A stretch of 7,352 nucleotides of DNA from TMED27 sp964351195 (GCA_964351195.1 CAYGNI010000091.1:1-7352); one strand, 5' to 3'; shown: positions 1 through 7,108, counted from the first letter of the stretch. Notes: generated by a model from the sequence alone, not told the origin. Made by a program: numbers and translations.

Positions 1-1
1 G

Positions 2-373
2 CGTATTTTGGATCTGCCGTTTGTTGATACACCGCTGACGATGGCGGCGGCGTTGTTTATTCTGGTAGCGATTGCCACAAATATTTTGAGCAATAATGCA
101 TGCGCGATTTTGTTTACGCCAATTGCTATGACATTGGCGGGGAGTCTTAATATTGATCCTGCGTCGCAATATGACATTGCCTTTGTTTTTGCTATCACGG
201 TCATTTTTGCTGCGAATTGTTCTTTTGCTTCGCCGATCGGGTATCAAACCAACCTTTTAGTGATGGGGCCGGGGCATTACAGGTTCAGGGATTTCTTAAA
301 AGGCGGCGTGCCTCTTGTTCTCATTTTATGGGTGGCTTATATTCTGATCGCGAAATATTATTACGGTTTATAA
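2..373 (+). CDS. SLC13/DASS-family permease, C-terminal fragment (5' end outside window)
   Basis: This is the C-terminal part, about 123 residues, of a multi-pass inner-membrane transporter; the frame is open to the left edge, so the true start lies outside the window. It contains a hydrophobic segment with the motif NILSNNACAILFTPIA, then another hydrophobic stretch ending in ANCSFASPIGYQTNLLVMGP, then GHYRFRDFLKGGVP and a last membrane helix ending in KYYYGL. The SNN-A-PIA helix hairpin and the S-F-A-(S/T)-P-I-G-Y-Q-T-N motif are typical of the divalent anion:sodium symporter (SLC13) superfamily, where they help form the two pseudo-symmetric substrate and sodium sites. Known substrates of the family include sulfate, dicarboxylates and citrate; this fragment does not decide between them. 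A TrkA-C (RCK) insert, found in some bacterial members, would lie upstream and cannot be judged. The next gene starts 6 bases after the stop, so the two are probably cotranscribed. Family call is firm, substrate unknown. Confidence 0.88.
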   Translation, partial: RILDLPFVDTPLTMAAALFILVAIATNILSNNACAILFTPIAMTLAGSLNIDPASQYDIAFVFAITVIFAANCSFASPIGYQTNLLVMGPGHYRFRDFLKGGVPLVLILWVAYILIAKYYYGL

Positions 374-379
374 GCGATT

Positions 380-1105
380 ATGAGTTTTAATACCTACAAC
401 CCACACGATCGATACAGACGGCGCGCAGCGGAGCGTGTTGGCAGTCTTGTTGTGGCGCTGGGGGTGTTAGGATTGTTTTTTGGGTTTGGATTTTGGCTCG
501 GGCAGGTGAGCTCAAAGCAAGGCGCGGGGGCGCTCAAGCAGGAAGTTCAGCTTTTGCAGGCGCAAAGCCAGCAAATGGAGGCGGATTTGACCGAGGCGCG
601 ATCGCAGGCGCAAACGGCTGTGATGCGGTTTGAGCAGTTGCAGGAAACCTATAATGAAAAAATTCCTGAAGGTCCTGTTTCAGAGCTTTTGGACTTGGTG
701 CGAAAGCAGATTGAAGAGGGGCGTGACCCGGAGCGTTTGGCGTTTTTGATCCGCTCAGCGCGGCCGCCGCGTAATTGTTCGGAGATTGATACGCGCCGCT
801 TTGTGGTGTCTACGCCGGCAAATGAGGGGCCTGATAACCAGATTACTATTGGAGACGGGTTGATTGTGATTAAGGCTACGGGCGTGTCTGCGCGCAACGA
901 CAAGGGCCAACCAGAAGCATGGTATGATCCTGCACATCCTATCTCAGTGACTTTTACGACTTTGGGCGGAAAGGCAGAGATTAAAAAAGGTGTTCTGCCT
1001 TTGCATCACTCTGCGGTAGTGTCGGACCGGGAATATCGCTTTACGGTGAGCGATGGTGCGCGTTCTTTTGCCAAGGTAACCTATGATAGCTGTGATTACC
1101 CCTAA
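380..1105 (+). CDS. Single-pass membrane protein with coiled coil and extracytoplasmic domain, function unknown
   Basis: A 241-residue protein I do not recognise as a named family. The N-terminus is rich in arginine (RYRRRAAER, residues 11-19), followed by one hydrophobic segment at about 20-42 (Gly/Leu/Phe rich), which predicts an N-in signal anchor with the rest in the periplasm. Residues about 51-95 are rich in Gln, Glu, Ala and Leu with heptad-like spacing, probably a coiled coil. Residues about 130-241 look like a small beta-rich domain (TITIGDGLIVIKATGV-like strands). The only two cysteines, Cys133 and Cys238, sit at the two ends of this domain and could form a disulfide. The ATG lies 6 bases after the permease stop with no good Shine-Dalgarno sequence, so translational coupling is likely. 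Its 3' end overlaps the opposing gene by 4 bases. The architecture suggests an envelope scaffold or accessory protein, but that is inference. Confidence 0.8.
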   Translation: MSFNTYNPHDRYRRRAAERVGSLVVALGVLGLFFGFGFWLGQVSSKQGAGALKQEVQLLQAQSQQMEADLTEARSQAQTAVMRFEQLQETYNEKIPEGPVSELLDLVRKQIEEGRDPERLAFLIRSARPPRNCSEIDTRRFVVSTPANEGPDNQITIGDGLIVIKATGVSARNDKGQPEAWYDPAHPISVTFTTLGGKAEIKKGVLPLHHSAVVSDREYRFTVSDGARSFAKVTYDSCDYP

Positions 1106-2208
1106 AGTTCGTCGTTTTGTTCGAGAGCGAATGTTTTCAAGGTTTTGTTTTCTGTAGCGTCTTTTATGCTGAGCGCGGCTTTGTCCTCTTTTTGGGTGAA
1201 GACGAGCTCGACATCGCCTGATGTTTCGATATCGTCCAACAGGTTTTTAGGGATGATGAAAATGTTTTGCAGGCTTAGATATTCGCTTGCGGTTTTTATG
1301 CTGGGGGCGAAGATGCGCGCGTTCCAGGCGAGGGCTTTGTTTTTAAGAACGCCTTCAAAGCCAAGTTCCAGATCATTGATGCCTACGGACTGTCCGCTGA
1401 TGAACATGGTGAGGCGGCTGGGCGTTCCGTTTGCGGCGATGGAGACATTTTGCCAGGGGAGCTGCATGAGCTGCATGCCGCCGGCCTTCAGGTCGCTGGT
1501 GATTTTTGTGATCTCTTTGCCTGTGCCGTAGAAAGACGCGGTTCCGCTCATGCGGGTGAGTTTACCGATGTCGCGTTCGATTTTGGCGTTTTCGATTTCT
1601 ATATCATTTTGCCAGTCCTGATCGTTCAGAATTTGACCATTGATTTTTGCAAGCAGCTCAAGCTGGTCCTGGATGCTTTCAAGGTTGCCGGTCCATGTGG
1701 TTTTGCCGTCTTCATTTTTGATCTGCATGCTGGCGGCGATGCGGATGCCGCCAAGCTGTGCGCTTAGCAAAGAGAGCGTGGCGTCTTTGAGGGTGATGAT
1801 GCCGATATGGGATTGGTTGATGTTAAGAAGGGCGGACGGGTTTTCGAAGCCGGACAGCGTTATATCACCATTGGCGTTTACGTCGCCAGATAGGAATAGA
1901 TCTTTTATATCGAGGCTCGTGAAAGTACCGCCTAGCAGCAGGTCAGGGATTGTGTAATGGAGGGTCATTTGGTCGATATAGCTACGCCCGGAGGCGTCGA
2001 GTTCAATATTGGTGTAGCGAATGGCGCTCAGGCGTTTATCGGGTTCGGGGAGGGTAATGCTTTCTGAGAAGCCGAGCGCGGCAAAGCGCTGCGCGAAAAT
2101 TTTATGGGCGTGATTGGGGACGAAGTTTATCGCTGAGGATGTGAGGAAGCCAAGGCCAATCACGATGATCAGGCTCATGGCGATGTAAAATTTTGATCGT
2201 TTGGACAT
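1102..2208 (-). CDS. AsmA/YdbH-like membrane-anchored periplasmic protein, hypothetical
   Basis: A 368-residue protein with a short basic N-terminus (MSKRSK), one hydrophobic anchor at about residues 8-28, and a long extracytoplasmic part made of alternating beta-strand segments. The passage around residues 63-120 (IRYTNIELDASG, MTLHYTIPDLLLGG, LDIKDLFLSG, DITLSG) has the 'strand, LL-x-G, strand, L-x-G' rhythm of AsmA-like, TamB-like and YdbH-like proteins, which form elongated beta structures in the periplasm and are linked to phospholipid transport or outer-membrane assembly. At 368 residues it is much shorter than the bridge-forming members of those families, so it would span only part of the periplasm if it belongs there. 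A separate alphaproteobacterial DUF (for example DUF2125-like) is a possible alternative. The start lies 5 bases after the parE stop, with only a weak ribosome-binding site (TAAAAG), which suggests coupling to parE. The TAG stop overlaps the opposing gene. Confidence 0.72.
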   Translation of the reverse strand: MSKRSKFYIAMSLIIVIGLGFLTSSAINFVPNHAHKIFAQRFAALGFSESITLPEPDKRLSAIRYTNIELDASGRSYIDQMTLHYTIPDLLLGGTFTSLDIKDLFLSGDVNANGDITLSGFENPSALLNINQSHIGIITLKDATLSLLSAQLGGIRIAASMQIKNEDGKTTWTGNLESIQDQLELLAKINGQILNDQDWQNDIEIENAKIERDIGKLTRMSGTASFYGTGKEITKITSDLKAGGMQLMQLPWQNVSIAANGTPSRLTMFISGQSVGINDLELGFEGVLKNKALAWNARIFAPSIKTASEYLSLQNIFIIPKNLLDDIETSGDVELVFTQKEDKAALSIKDATENKTLKTFALEQNDEL

Positions 2209-2213
2209 GGCTT

Positions 2214-4289
2214 TTAGATATCAATGTCTTGTGCGAACTGCGCGTTATCTTGAATAAACTGGAAGCGCGGTTCGGCGTTTTTACCCATCAGGCGATCGAC
2301 GAGGTCGTCGACTTCATCGTTTGCATTTACGGGCAGGGCTACGACTTCTTCTTCGTCGAGTTCGCCTTCGAGGATTTCGTTGGCGAGGATTTCACTGGTG
2401 AGGCCTAGGGCCGCCATGCCACCTGAATCTTGCTTGGGGAGCATGACGCGCAGCAGGATGCGCGATGCGGGGTCCATGGTGGTTTCTTTGAGCTGCTTGG
2501 CGGGCATTTCGCCCAGACCTTTGAAGCGGCTGATTTCAATTTTGTTTTTGCCTTTGAATTCAGTTTCCAGCAACTCGTCTTTATGGGCGTCGTCGCGAGC
2601 ATAGGCGCTGAGGTTGCCACTGACGAGTCGGTAGAGCGGGGGTTGAGCGATGTAGAGATGGCCGTGTTCGATCAGCGGGCGCATTTGGTCATAGAAAAAT
2701 GTGATCAAAAGTGCCGCGATATGCGCGCCATCGACATCGGCATCGGTCATGATGATGACGCGTTCATAGCGAAGTTTTGTCAGGTCAAAGTTCTTACCAA
2801 GGCCGCAGCCAAGGGCTTGGGCGAGGTCTTGAATTTCTGTGTTGGCGCGGATTTTATCGGCGCTGGCGCTGACGACGTTGAGGATTTTACCGCGCAGGGG
2901 TAAGATGGCTTGTGTTTCACGGTTGCGGCCTTGTTTGGCGGAACCGCCCGCGGAATCTCCCTCAACTATAAAGAGTTCGGTGTCCTCGGCGTTGGTGCGG
3001 CTGCAGTCTGCCAGCTTGCCCGGTAAGCGGAGCTTTTGTGTGGCGCTTTTTCTGGCCTGTGTGCGATCGTCTTTGCGGCGCTGGCGTTCTTCGGCGCGTA
3101 GGATAACATCGTCTAAGAGTAGCTTAGCGGAAGCCGGGTCATTGGATAGCCAGAGATCGAAAGGGTCTTTGATGGCGGTGTCCACCCATTTTGCGGCCCC
3201 AGCGGTGGCGAGTTTTTCTTTTGTCTGACCTTGGAATTGCGGGTCTTTGATGAAAACTGAGAGTAGAATGGCAGCGCCGTTCATGACGTCGTCGGCGGTA
3301 ATCTGCGCGGCTTTTTTGTTGCCGATCATTTCGCCGTAGGCGCGCAAGCCGCGTGTTAGAGCTGTGCGCAGGCCGGAATCGTGCGTGCCGCCCATGGGCG
3401 TTGGGATGGTGTTACAATATGAGTGTGAGAATCCTTCACCTGCTACGGGCCAGTGGACGGCGAATTCGACGCGGCCCTCGTTATCGGGCAAATTGGCTTT
3501 GCCGTAGAATGCGGAGGGTGTGACGGTTTTTCTGTCGTGAAGTGATGCTTGAAGAAAGTCCATTAGTCCATTAGGGAAGTGGAATTTTTCTTCGGGTTTA
3601 ACTTTGCTGTCTTCGGTGATCAGCGCATGGTCGCATTTCCAACGGATTTCCACGCCGGAATAAAGATAGGCCTTTGATCTGGCCATCTGGTAGAGCCAAG
3701 CCGGTTTGAATTTTGCTTTGGCGCCGAAGATTTCGGGGTCGGGATGGAAACCTACGGATGTGCCGCGGCGGTTGCTGACGGCGCCGAGGTCTTCGAGTTG
3801 TGAAGTGGGCAGGCCGCGTGAGAAGCTTTGGCGATGGAGTTTTTTGTCACGCGCGACTTCGACCCACATGGAGTCGGATAATGCGTTGACGACGGAGATC
3901 CCCACGCCGTGCAAGCCGCCGGAGGTTTCGTAGTTTTTGCCGGAGAATTTTCCGCCTGAGTGCAGAGTGGTCAAAATGACTTCTAGCGCGGATTTATCGG
4001 GATATTTCGGGTGTTTGTCTACAGGGATGCCGCGGCCGTTATCGCTGATGATCAAGGAGCCGTCTTCTTGAAGGTTAATTTCGATCCAGTCGGCATGACC
4101 TGCGACGGCTTCGTCCATGGAGTTGTCGAGGACTTCGCCCGCCAAATGGTGGAGCGCGCGTTCGTCCGTGCCGCCGATATACATGCCGGGGCGTTTGCGA
4201 ACGGGCTCCAGGCCTTCCAACACTTCGATGGAAGAGGCGTCATAGGTCTGTTGTTTTGTTGCTGCGTTGCGGTCGAATAAATCACTCAT
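2214..4289 (-). CDS. parE: DNA topoisomerase IV subunit B (ATPase subunit)
   Basis: ParE is the ATPase half of topoisomerase IV, which with ParC (not in this window) decatenates daughter chromosomes and relaxes supercoils. The 691-residue protein has every expected part in order. The GHKL ATPase domain has EVLDNSMDEA (52-61; Glu52 general base, Asn56 Mg/ATP ligand), DNGRGIP (83-89) and GGLHGVG (124-130). The transducer domain has QTKEKL (355-360) with the ATP-contacting Lys357. The TOPRIM domain has EGDSAGG (443-449) and DADVDGAHI (516-524), giving metal ligands Glu443, Asp516 and Asp518. RFKGLGEM (588-595) follows, with a C-terminal tail RLMGKNAEPRFQFI. ParE rather than GyrB is indicated by the IGGTDERALHHL N-terminus, LPGKLADCS, the lack of a large GyrB-type insertion, and the length. 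The frame is intact with no missing catalytic residue. It is followed at 5 bases by the AsmA-like gene. The SD before the ATG is weak. Confidence 0.97.
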   Translation of the reverse strand: MSDLFDRNAATKQQTYDASSIEVLEGLEPVRKRPGMYIGGTDERALHHLAGEVLDNSMDEAVAGHADWIEINLQEDGSLIISDNGRGIPVDKHPKYPDKSALEVILTTLHSGGKFSGKNYETSGGLHGVGISVVNALSDSMWVEVARDKKLHRQSFSRGLPTSQLEDLGAVSNRRGTSVGFHPDPEIFGAKAKFKPAWLYQMARSKAYLYSGVEIRWKCDHALITEDSKVKPEEKFHFPNGLMDFLQASLHDRKTVTPSAFYGKANLPDNEGRVEFAVHWPVAGEGFSHSYCNTIPTPMGGTHDSGLRTALTRGLRAYGEMIGNKKAAQITADDVMNGAAILLSVFIKDPQFQGQTKEKLATAGAAKWVDTAIKDPFDLWLSNDPASAKLLLDDVILRAEERQRRKDDRTQARKSATQKLRLPGKLADCSRTNAEDTELFIVEGDSAGGSAKQGRNRETQAILPLRGKILNVVSASADKIRANTEIQDLAQALGCGLGKNFDLTKLRYERVIIMTDADVDGAHIAALLITFFYDQMRPLIEHGHLYIAQPPLYRLVSGNLSAYARDDAHKDELLETEFKGKNKIEISRFKGLGEMPAKQLKETTMDPASRILLRVMLPKQDSGGMAALGLTSEILANEILEGELDEEEVVALPVNANDEVDDLVDRLMGKNAEPRFQFIQDNAQFAQDIDI

Positions 4290-4297
4290 AGCCTAAT

Positions 4298-4326
4298 CCC
4301 ATAGATTTAAATTCGCTATAAATCAA
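4298..4326 (-). promoter_or_regulatory. Candidate sigma70-type promoter for parE
   Basis: Read on the minus strand, TTGATT (4326-4321) and TATGGG (4303-4298) are separated by exactly 17 bases in an AT-rich gap. The -35 is good (TTGA) and the -10 is weak (TAT only). The predicted start would lie at about 4291-4292, leaving an untranslated leader of only a few bases before the parE ATG at 4289. That is unusually short and lowers confidence; another promoter further upstream, on the far side of the gap, is possible. Confidence 0.35.
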
Positions 4327-4366
4327 GGGTTACGTTGCATTGCTATAGGAAAGAGCGTTTTTTCTG

Positions 4367-4375
4367 TGGTAAACT
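4367..4375 (+). promoter_or_regulatory. Candidate extended -10 promoter for the secreted-protein gene
   Basis: TGG followed by TAAACT (4367-4375) matches an extended -10 element (TGn plus a hexamer matching TATAAT at four positions). There is no good -35 at 16-18 bases upstream, which extended -10 promoters can tolerate. The hexamer ends 6 bases before the A of the ATG at 4382, so transcription would start at or next to the start codon. Confidence 0.45.
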
Positions 4376-4381
4376 ATTCTT

Positions 4382-5557
4382 ATGGTTTTACGAATTTTTG
4401 CTGTTCTTATCTTTGTTGTGTCCTTTGTCGCTGTTTTTGTACCTGCAACGCAGGCTCAGAACAATGTTCAGGACTTAATCAATAAGCCGATGCCTACATT
4501 CGATCCGATGCCGATGGAGGAATTTGAGGCGGCGAGTATTAAGATTGAGGATGTTCCGCTTGGCGATGCTTATTTGGCGTATGAAATCCGGCTTCCCAAA
4601 ACATGGGAGCGTTCGAAAGGGCAGGGCGTTAGCGGGTTTTCCCTTAGCAAAAAGATTTTGGCGGATGTCGGGCGGTATTACGGGCCGCCGGTTATGACTT
4701 CGCGGAGCTCTCTGGCGATTAAAGCGACAGAGCGTGTTTATCAATCTACGGCTGAACAGTGGTTTGTGAACTATATTTTAGAGAATGGTTACACGATGCA
4801 GGGGATGAATATTATCAGCCCAGAGCGTGCCGAGGGCGTCTACATTGTTGTTGATGGAGATGTGACCTTTGTCGTGCGCAGCGTTGTGATTACAAACGGG
4901 AAACGTGTAATTGTCGCGGATTATAAATTGCCCTTTACGGAATGGCAGAACGAGAAGGCTTTGCAGGCCAGGGTTTTGGAATCGTTTAAGCTTAAGAAAA
5001 AAGATGATTCTTTGGTTGAAGAGATGAAACAATCGCAGTTTCTGGATATTGCGGAGATGCAATACCCGGCGTCGTGGCAGTTCCAGACCTCAGCGGTGCG
5101 ATCAATTGATCGGCTTGATGCTGAATTGCTTAATGTTTTACAGAGGATAGATGGTCGCAGCAAGGTTCAGGTTCTGAATGGTAAAATTGATGTTGAGCTT
5201 ATATCCAGTTTTATCGTTGATGATCTTGAAAAAGAGACACAAGACTATAAGCAAAGAGATGAGAAAGAGGGTTTAGCCTTGGGCAAGCTCATTGAAGAGC
5301 CGGAAGATATTGAGATTGATGAGTCCATGGAGTTTGCATATACAGAAGTGTATGAAGCCTTTGATGCCAATAAGCCCAATGTTAAGTATGAGTATTGGTT
5401 CACGATTATGGCTGCGAAAGACTATTATTTCTTCACGTCGTTGCTAACGCCGGCACGCAATCAGGATTATGCGAATTGGGCGCGTAATACGCAAAGCTAT
5501 TTTCTGGTGAATAGATTCTTAAAGCCGCAAGAAACGATGTCGTCCAAAGGGAAATAG
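4382..5557 (+). CDS. Secreted protein with two tandem PsbP/Mog1-like domains (predicted), function unknown
   Basis: A 391-residue protein with a clear Sec signal peptide: MVLR, a hydrophobic core at about residues 5-20, and a likely signal peptidase I cut after TQA (Ala25). No lipobox cysteine is present, so it should be soluble in the periplasm or exported. The mature part seems to contain two related halves, about 63-205 and 222-380. Each begins with a strand ending in P-x-x-W (Pro72/Trp75 and Pro229/Trp232) and each ends with a helix after a Trp that leads into an SF-L or RFL motif (Trp188 to SFKL; Trp366 to VNRFL). A 'P-x-x-W ... closing helix with F' layout resembles the PsbP/Mog1/DcrB alpha-beta fold, but this is a structural guess. 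The linker at about 205-221 is rich in Lys, Asp and Glu. The ATG is the only plausible start because an in-frame TAA lies at 4370-4372; there is no Shine-Dalgarno sequence. The gene is divergent from parE and convergent with glnA. Confidence 0.8.
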   Translation: MVLRIFAVLIFVVSFVAVFVPATQAQNNVQDLINKPMPTFDPMPMEEFEAASIKIEDVPLGDAYLAYEIRLPKTWERSKGQGVSGFSLSKKILADVGRYYGPPVMTSRSSLAIKATERVYQSTAEQWFVNYILENGYTMQGMNIISPERAEGVYIVVDGDVTFVVRSVVITNGKRVIVADYKLPFTEWQNEKALQARVLESFKLKKKDDSLVEEMKQSQFLDIAEMQYPASWQFQTSAVRSIDRLDAELLNVLQRIDGRSKVQVLNGKIDVELISSFIVDDLEKETQDYKQRDEKEGLALGKLIEEPEDIEIDESMEFAYTEVYEAFDANKPNVKYEYWFTIMAAKDYYFFTSLLTPARNQDYANWARNTQSYFLVNRFLKPQETMSSKGK

Positions 5558-5563
5558 CCCTTT
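5546..5563. terminator. Small inverted repeat over the convergent stops, possible bidirectional terminator
   Basis: AAAGGG (5546-5551) and CCCTTT (5558-5563) form a perfect 6-bp stem with a 6-base loop AAATAG. The loop holds the TAG stop of the plus-strand gene, and the right arm touches the TAA stop of glnA. On the plus strand the right arm runs into TTTT (5561-5564). The stem is short and only half G/C, so it is at best a weak intrinsic terminator. It is the only hairpin I see between the two genes, and its symmetry would let it serve both directions. Confidence 0.4.
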
Positions 5564-6987
5564 TAGGATGAGTAGTACAAATAATACTCAATCGGGTGTG
5601 TCATTGTTTCGTAGGCTTCAACTTCTTCCATTTTCAACGCGATGTAAGCTTCGATCATGTCTGTGTCGAAAACGTCGCCTTTCAGCAAGAACGCGTTGTC
5701 TTCTTTGAGGCTGTTTAACGCTTCGCGTAGAGACCCGCAAACGGTTGGGATGGCGGAGAGTTCTTCAGGTGGAAGGTGATAGAGGTCTTTTTCCATCGCT
5801 TCGCCGGGGTGGATTTTGTTTTCAATGCCATCAAGGCCAGCCATCAGCATAGCGGCGAAGGCCAAGTATGGGTTTGCGACCGCGTCTGGGAAGCGGACTT
5901 CCACGCGTTTGCCCTTGGGCGAAGAGGCCTGCGGGATGCGGCAAGAGGCCGAGCGGTTGGCTTCGGAATAGGCGAGAAGCACGGGGGCTTCGTATCCGGG
6001 GACCAGGCGTTTATAGCTGTTTGTGGCCGGGTTTGTGAAGGCGTTTAAAGCCTTGGCGTGATGGATGATCCCGCCGATATAATAGAGCGCAGTTTCGGAC
6101 AGGCCAGCATAGCTGTTACCTGCGAAAGTCGGGTTGCCGGCTTTCCAGATGGATTGGTGGCAATGCATGCCAGAGCCGTTATCGCCGAAGATTGGCTTGG
6201 GCATAAAGGTCGCCGTCTTGCCGTAGGAGTTTGCGACGTTGTGGACGACATGCTTATAAAGCTGAATGTTATCTGCCGAGGCCGTTAGGGTTGAGTATAA
6301 AATACCGATTTCGCACTGGCTGGGGGCGACTTCGTGGTGGTGCTTTTCGACGGCGACGCCCATGGATTGCATAACGGTTGTCATTTCACCGCGGATGTCG
6401 GACAGGCTGTCTATTGGTGCTTCGGGGAAGTACCCACCTTTGACACGCGGGCGATGGCCCATGTTGCCTGTTTGGTAATCTGTGCCCGCATTATAAGGGC
6501 CTTCTTCGGAATCAATTCTATAGCCGACATGGTTCATGTCGATATTGATTTTGACGTCATCAAAGATGAAGAATTCCGCTTCGGGGCCGAAATAAGCGTT
6601 ATCGCCGATGCCTGAGTTTTTGAGATGCTTTTCTGCGGATTTTGCGATATTGCGCGGGTCGCGGTTATAGGGCTTCCCTGTTTTAGGATCGTAAACGTCA
6701 CAGAACACTTTGAGTGTTTTTTGTGCGGCGAATGGGTCGAGGCATGTTTTTGAAATGTCCGGGCGCAAATTCATGTCAGATTCATGAATACCTCTCCAGC
6801 CCGCGATAGAGGAGCCGTCAAAAAAGATACCGTCATTGATTTTGCCTTCATCGAATGCGCTGGCGTGCTCGGCTGTGTGTTGCCATTTCCCGCGCATATC
6901 GGTGAAATTCATGTCGATATATTGAATTTCCTGATCTTTGATGAATTTAAGCAGTTCAGTATCTTTTTTAAATGAATGTGCGCTCAT
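5563..6987 (-). CDS. glnA: Type I glutamine synthetase (GSI-beta)
   Basis: GlnA makes glutamine from glutamate, ammonia and ATP in the cytoplasm as a dodecamer and is the main entry point for ammonium. At 474 residues it is close to the 469 of the E. coli enzyme. The N-terminal beta-grasp domain contains FDGSSIAGW (56-64; Asp57 matches the E. coli Asp50 latch). The catalytic domain has FGPEAEFF (133-140; metal ligands Glu136 and Glu138), HHHEVAPSQCEIG (216-228; Glu219 and Glu226), GSGMHCHQS (271-279; His275), NSYKRLVPGYEAP (323-335; Arg327 and flap Glu333), NRSASCRIP (344-352; Arg345) and EVRFPD (363-368). Tyr403 in KDLYHLPPEEL matches the E. coli adenylylation site Tyr397, so control by GlnE is expected. 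The ATG follows an AGAAGAG ribosome-binding site with about 6 bases spacing. No glnB lies next to it; tRNA-His lies 44 bases upstream. No -24/-12 sigma54 promoter is visible in that spacer. Confidence 0.98.
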   Translation of the reverse strand: MSAHSFKKDTELLKFIKDQEIQYIDMNFTDMRGKWQHTAEHASAFDEGKINDGIFFDGSSIAGWRGIHESDMNLRPDISKTCLDPFAAQKTLKVFCDVYDPKTGKPYNRDPRNIAKSAEKHLKNSGIGDNAYFGPEAEFFIFDDVKINIDMNHVGYRIDSEEGPYNAGTDYQTGNMGHRPRVKGGYFPEAPIDSLSDIRGEMTTVMQSMGVAVEKHHHEVAPSQCEIGILYSTLTASADNIQLYKHVVHNVANSYGKTATFMPKPIFGDNGSGMHCHQSIWKAGNPTFAGNSYAGLSETALYYIGGIIHHAKALNAFTNPATNSYKRLVPGYEAPVLLAYSEANRSASCRIPQASSPKGKRVEVRFPDAVANPYLAFAAMLMAGLDGIENKIHPGEAMEKDLYHLPPEELSAIPTVCGSLREALNSLKEDNAFLLKGDVFDTDMIEAYIALKMEEVEAYETMTHPIEYYLYYSS

Positions 6988-7031
6988 ATGTGTCTCTTCT
7001 CAGATGAAGGGCTTTCGTAACAAAGGGCTGA

Positions 7032-7108
7032 TGGGGCGATCGACGGGACTTGAACCCGCGACAACCTGGATCACAACCAGGGGCTCTACCAGCTGAGCTA
7101 CGACCGCC
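7032..7108 (-). tRNA. tRNA-His (anticodon GUG)
   Basis: Read on the minus strand from 7108 the gene folds as a full cloverleaf. The extra G-1 (7108) faces C73 (7035). The 7-bp acceptor is GCGGTCG (7107-7101) with CGATCGC (7042-7036), including one G-U pair. The D arm starts GCTC after T8-A9. The anticodon stem CCTGG/CCAGG (7081-7077 and 7069-7065) encloses the loop TTGTGAT with anticodon GTG at 7074-7072. The T arm is GCGGG-TTCAAGT-CCCGT. The 3' CCA is encoded (7034-7032). G-1:C73 is the standard identity signal for bacterial histidyl-tRNA synthetase. A good promoter lies just upstream and glnA lies 44 bases downstream on the same strand. Confidence 0.97.

Noticed and set aside
1106..1130. 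Possible hairpin TTCG...CGAA just past the convergent overlap
   Set aside because: The stem is only 4 bp and is not followed by a T-run in a terminator-like position.
1145..1957. Several plus-strand open frames of 105-128 codons opposite the AsmA-like gene
   Set aside because: They overlap each other in different frames, have low-complexity composition, and are covered by a coherent minus-strand protein with a signal anchor and periodic strands.
2430..2903. A 157-codon open frame on the plus strand opposite parE
   Set aside because: It lies wholly inside parE, whose conserved TOPRIM motifs explain the sequence. The frame is a by-product of the parE codon pattern and has no recognisable protein features.
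2886..2970. Glu458 in ParE (RNRETQ), at the position of E. coli GyrB Lys447, where K447E is linked to quinolone resistance
   Set aside because: E. coli ParE naturally has Glu at this position, so it is a normal ParE residue and not evidence of resistance.
6988..7031. Possible terminator between tRNA-His and glnA (AGCCCTTT...AAAGCCC)
   Set aside because: The arms are not reverse complements; only a 4-bp CTTT/AAAG pairing is possible and no T-run follows.
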